Shown: positions 62,301 through 64,000 of the stretch, in pieces
Layout of the letters: the number at the start of each line of letters is the position of its first letter
Position numbering within the stretch: the stretch's first letter is position 1
Source: CAVLDP01 sp963661945
Lineage (GTDB): Bacteria > Bacillota > Clostridia > Lachnospirales > Lachnospiraceae
Assembly (NCBI GenBank): GCA_963661945.1
Contig: CAVLDP010000005.1
Coordinates: 37,111-101,110 of the forward strand
Length of the DNA stretch: 64,000 bases
Reading direction: 5' to 3'
The notes under the pieces: model-generated
Told to the model about the DNA's origin: nothing
Databases searched by the model: none
Seen by the model: only the letters and a program-made list of their open reading frames with translations
Program-made: the position numbers and the translations under genes

Positions 62301-62596
62301 ATTCGAGCCATAAGAGGATCTGGCTCATAAAAAGTCAATCTTCCACTCTCCACAAGGTCAGATAGTCCATAAGACAGACTTCCCGTCTCTGCATGTAGTA
62401 GTAACACATGATCGTCCTCATGGATTTCCATCATGGATAGAATATTAGATCTCTGACTGGACAAATGATAGAGAATGCCCCAGGACTTATTCTCATAAGA
62501 AATCTCATCGAGAATCTCTGGGAGATTGGCCTTTCCCTGGTGCTCCTCCATAAGCCTCTCTATTGTATATAGCAGTTCGCGATTGAATTGTTCCAT
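59336..62596 (-). CDS. Multidomain RgpF (rhamnan synthesis F) fusion protein
   Basis: 1086 residues. Reading order (numbering from an ATG four codons upstream): a methyltransferase-like domain (60-200) whose glycine motif is degenerate (HAETGSLS); a kinase/aminoglycoside-phosphotransferase-like region (about 250-470) with LDMDSVFSN and LIDYEW; a coiled coil (535-580); TWKMRSGLV amphipathic helix; an RgpF domain (about 622-875) with RNRGRDIAPLY and CHVHTKHS; and a C-terminal HAD-like domain in which the usual FDxFDTL reads FNLFDTL, losing the nucleophile. Likely a glycosyltransferase scaffold of surface glycan. GGAG six bases before the chosen ATG. Translationally coupled to YfhO. Confidence 0.75.
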   Translation of the reverse strand: MEQFNRELLYTIERLMEEHQGKANLPEILDEISYENKSWGILYHLSSQRSNILSMMEIHEDDHVLLLHAETGSLSYGLSDLVESGRLTFYEPDPLMARICDLRMSGRENAHAFKGDLDELDQKYDLIVLNHSLEREGDLVLSKAWSHLKTGGRLYLICDNARGMKSWNGIKGDMAYSYSKKELEDKISTLNSSYKFYYPYPDANFTKATFTDERLPLKGELSVGKEIRGAYYTENFDEARRMEEVLSDGMFPYFANSYVVEIRRGGKESDLIYSKAASNRRLAFAIYTNIYKSRLGLRTIKGALFEEGIEQMDRLVASYDSLRTTYSGTEVTIPRVERRDDMTCLLDFAEGRSFDEILDESLEHGMLAQVSTQMIEMLEELLVPLGLEGSAQEFIPDEECMRFFGPVSLNHPMHVASGLDMDSVFSNVIVTKTGYALIDYEWTYTFPLPIEFLVYRAVKTYVEQNEKRSAFDPTEVYAHFAITEEDIQAFASMEAYFQEVVYDKTRSIDSILYRRDYPKASLPDAYEKIAPELDAAKLQLQQLKIYKWQANHKQQEIDYLSHRMRGMEETRTWKMRSGLVSGLRRCLGRKSQDDLEKEHQAMREVRYLDLPVAKEAPGRIAVHLHLYYEDLLEEMLLYIDHIPYAYDLFISVREDAPCEELERRCRNATRHMAGLTIRPMRNRGRDIAPLYVGFREEMLQYDFLCHVHTKHSLHRRDGDLWRHYCMESILGSEELVSHIFGLFAEGNPIFTEDDNRKSKMPGLIYPEFYYDLNMDMACWGDNLSYGKRFQEEYGIVDEASIFPFPAGSFFFARVDAIRPIFERAYTIEDFEEEAGQVDNTLAHVLERGIHSLSESRGYQDVILDMAEGVARFRLSRKNFLDYMQTDLAMVRPLLEEYDLLSFNLFDTLVSTGRFHTSWNTILEDLAPREEMLSLYEDALASGKKVLLLCDGPWSEMDAGTDHDLSCDSGRLSFIHEILDKCKMSAPSKIILLQGRPREIWDKIYDPYGIARKCHIGSDIHLDYHNLVCYNREALFVMREQDMYICSDLFDYEPVSIDISEEENRRIGQLMHEYFHSPFASLSIRRF

Positions 62597-62629
62597 AGCA
62601 AGCTCCATTTACGCACAATTAACTAATCT

Positions 62630-62659
62630 ATTATAACATGTACCCATTCTCCCCTACAA
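62630..62659 (-). promoter_or_regulatory. Promoter of the surface-glycan operon (RgpF fusion onward)
   Basis: TTGTAG (62659-62654), 18-base spacer, TATAAT (62635-62630) with a TGn extension (TGTTATAAT). About 30 bases before the start codon, directly after the lysozyme terminator. Confidence 0.7.
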
Positions 62660-62661
62660 AT

Positions 62662-62690
62662 AAAAAAGCCCGGAAGCCGAAGCCTCCGGG
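62662..62690 (-). terminator. Terminator of the GH25 lysozyme gene
   Basis: CCCGGAGGC and GCTTCCGGG arms around a TTCG tetraloop on the minus strand, followed by TTTTTTAT: a textbook intrinsic terminator. Confidence 0.95.
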
Positions 62691-62706
62691 ACAAATCTTA
62701 GAATTC

Positions 62707-63840
62707 TTAGTATGCAATATCCATATCAACGCGACCGCTGATTCCAGAAACAGATCCTGAAGAAGAATACTGCCAGATATTAATCTTACCAGTCCAACCA
62801 TGCTGTGAATTATAACGAGCCACCCATACATTGTAGCCTGAAAGCGCGTTGTAATCGAGCATTGTTGTCCACCACTTGTAGTTTGCATATACGCCTGTGC
62901 TATAACCTGAAGCAAGAACTGTGTTGCAGAAGGTCTGGCAGATTGCTGTACGCTCTGCGGTAGAAAGTCCTGACTGAGTCTTGTCCTCCATATCAATATA
63001 GATTGGACGAGAGATTGTACCAGCAGTACGAGCAAGGCTAACTGCTGCTGCAGCCTCCTGTGCTGCCTCTGCGGTATTGGTAGCTGTAGAGTAGAAATAT
63101 GTACCAACTGCAAGACCAGCTGATGCAGCATTACGAGCATTTGTAAGGAATGTCTCATCGGTGTAGATTGCTCTACTGTCACGATATCTTCCACCACAAC
63201 GAACATATGCGGTATTCACACCAGATGACTTCACCTGATACCAATTAATAGATCCCTGATACTTCGATACATCGATACAGTTTGCACTAACTGTCTGTCC
63301 GCTAAATCTGGATGCCAAGATATTGGCAATGGCTGCCTGACGCTGTGCCAGGAGATTTGCCCAAGCACTGCCAGCAGTCTGACCTGATGCTGCTACAGTT
63401 GCTGTCCAAGGATTAGCTGATGCTGCGCTCGCTGCATAAGCCTGCTTTGCCTGAAGTGCTGCTGCAAAAGGATTAGTAACTGTTGACGCATTATTTGCTG
63501 CAATAGTTGTAGTTGCAGCTGTAGTTGTAGTAGTTGTTGTAGTCGTTGTGGCATCCTTATAATAGAAGAGCTTACCCTCTTCGTAATCGGATGCCTTGGC
63601 AGCTACCGTACATGCTTCATCTGTATACAGCTGATGGTGAGCTGCATCCTGCAGATTCGCATATGGATTCAGTATCTTATTAACGTACGTTCTTGTTGTC
63701 ATATCCCATGCAGGATATGAGGATGGCGCAACCGCTGTTGCGGTAGCAGCATCTGCAGTTGTAGGAACCATCAACCAAATTCCAAGAGCAAATGCCGTCA
63801 TGCAGGCACCAGTAAATAACTTCTTCATTGAAAACTTCAT
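62707..63840 (-). CDS. Secreted GH25 lysozyme-like muramidase
   Basis: 377 residues. Signal peptide (MKKLFTGACMTAFALGIWLM with TADAA cleavage), a short region of about 60 residues, a Thr tract and Ala-rich linker (about 98-165), then the GH25 barrel: CIDVSKYQGSINWYQVK near residue 187, AYVRCGG, GTYFYS, the catalytic acids in IYIDMED (DxE, near residue 282) and VDMDIAY at the end. Cleaves the MurNAc-GlcNAc bond in peptidoglycan. GGAG nine bases before the ATG. The first half may bind the wall; no known repeat is recognised. Single-gene unit. Confidence 0.93.
   Translation of the reverse strand: MKFSMKKLFTGACMTAFALGIWLMVPTTADAATATAVAPSSYPAWDMTTRTYVNKILNPYANLQDAAHHQLYTDEACTVAAKASDYEEGKLFYYKDATTTTTTTTTTAATTTIAANNASTVTNPFAAALQAKQAYAASAASANPWTATVAASGQTAGSAWANLLAQRQAAIANILASRFSGQTVSANCIDVSKYQGSINWYQVKSSGVNTAYVRCGGRYRDSRAIYTDETFLTNARNAASAGLAVGTYFYSTATNTAEAAQEAAAAVSLARTAGTISRPIYIDMEDKTQSGLSTAERTAICQTFCNTVLASGYSTGVYANYKWWTTMLDYNALSGYNVWVARYNSQHGWTGKINIWQYSSSGSVSGISGRVDMDIAY
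63505..63549 (-). repeat. ACN-codon repeat encoding a threonine tract
   Basis: A run of near-identical ACA/ACT triplets coding ten consecutive Thr, two Ala, three Thr in the lysozyme linker. Triplet slippage would change linker length without shifting the frame. Confidence 0.75.
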
Positions 63841-63865
63841 GATCTTATCTCCTTTATATACTCAA

Positions 63866-63895
63866 CTCATGGCGATGCCACAAGCCCTCCATGAG
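63866..63895 (-). other. Stem-loop in the lysozyme 5' UTR
   Basis: CTCATGG and CCATGAG arms 16 bases apart, extendable to about ten pairs with a bulge, located between the transcription start and the ribosome site. No known riboswitch class fits. Confidence 0.4.
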
Positions 63896-63913
63896 GTTGT
63901 CTCACATCGAACC

Positions 63914-63922
63914 ATTATATCA
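63914..63922 (-). promoter_or_regulatory. Extended -10 promoter of the lysozyme gene
   Basis: TGATATAAT on the minus strand about 75 bases before the start codon; the -35 (GTTATA at 17 bases) is poor. An inverted repeat TTATATC-N13-GATATAA (63915-63941) covers it. Confidence 0.5.
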
Positions 63923-63941
63923 TAAGAGCCACAAGATATAA
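63915..63941. promoter_or_regulatory. Inverted repeat TTATATC-N13-GATATAA over the lysozyme promoter
   Basis: Perfect 7-base arms; one arm is the -10 region itself. Could be an operator, but AT-rich arms make chance more likely than for the other repeats. The remaining bases to 64000 hold no gene that I can support. Confidence 0.3.
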
Positions 63942-64000
63942 CCCCCTGATTAATATTTTTACACAAGAACTAGAATTGTTCTATAGTAAGAAGGCTTGCA

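Noticed and set aside
62631..63206. 191-codon minus-strand frame within the lysozyme gene
   Set aside because: Different frame of a clearly coding region; runs through the terminator.
63505..63549. Triplet repeat as part of a CRISPR array
   Set aside because: Units are three bases, in frame and coding; no spacers.
63966..63982. AGAAC-N7-GTTCT as a LexA/SOS box
   Set aside because: Firmicute LexA sites need GAAC-N4-GTTC; the spacing here is wrong and no gene follows in the window.
1..64000. Prophage, transposon or integrated element
   Set aside because: No integrase, transposase, direct repeat with tRNA, or phage structural gene is visible.

Overview
The window looks like a chromosomal segment of a low-to-moderate GC Firmicute of the class Clostridia, most likely Lachnospiraceae. 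The basis is Gram-positive content (LytR-CpsA-Psr protein, polyprenyl-phosphate sugar transferase, YfhO- and GtrA-type proteins, FeoB-associated Cys-rich protein), clear AGGAGG-type ribosome sites, TTGACA/TATAAT promoters, and anaerobe-type metabolism (lone crotonase, carbamate-kinase-like protein, LuxS/nucleosidase). Genus is not determinable by eye. Almost every gene is on the minus strand. I see no rRNA, tRNA, CRISPR array, insertion sequence or prophage, and no gene-free stretch above 300 bases.

Layout. (1) 1-8657 (minus): a TetR regulator and a patatin-like lipase head a tightly packed run that includes four paralogous polytopic membrane proteins (one cut by the window edge), an acyltransferase-3 protein and a GT-C-like membrane glycosyltransferase. 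(2) 8812-17708 (minus): glycogen phosphorylase, isoleucyl-tRNA synthetase behind a leader containing an intrinsic terminator, two small membrane proteins, a GT2 glycosyltransferase and MutY. (3) 17752-22348: a crotonase (plus), a fucose-isomerase-like gene (minus), then dihydrouridine synthase and L-asparaginase (plus). (4) 22331-28934 (minus): valS, a DUF342/FapA protein, a 45-residue acidic protein, a zinc-ribbon/TPR membrane protein and serine acetyltransferase, probably one operon. (5) 29097-33166 (minus): five genes around glycan synthesis, including one 45-residue membrane protein. (6) 33225-36746: a ferrous-iron operon (feoA, feoA, feoB, Cys-rich protein) divergent from a DtxR/MntR-type regulator, with three GTTAG-N6-CTAAC operators between them. 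(7) 36795-41140: pyk-luxS-mtnN, a divergent carbamate-kinase-like gene and a YgjV-family gene. (8) 41184-44626: a GntR/ABC-ATPase/permease operon with a probable auto-operator. (9) 44645-63922 (minus): HtrA protease, glmS, then a large surface-glycan locus (LCP attachment protein, sugar transferases, UDP-sugar pyrophosphorylase, GtrA, flippase-like protein, YfhO, a giant RgpF fusion) and a GH25 lysozyme.

How it fits together. More than a third of the window serves the cell envelope. glmS and the UDPGP-family enzyme can supply UDP-HexNAc; the WbaP/ExoY-type transferase can start a lipid-linked glycan; several GT2/GT4 enzymes and the RgpF fusion can extend it; the LCP protein can attach polymer to peptidoglycan. 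A CsbB-like GT2, a GtrA protein and YfhO resemble the three-part lipid-linked sugar modification system known from Bacillus and Listeria. The most unusual items are the four-paralogue membrane cluster, the multidomain RgpF fusion whose HAD domain lacks its nucleophile, and the T-box-like but non-canonical ileS attenuator.
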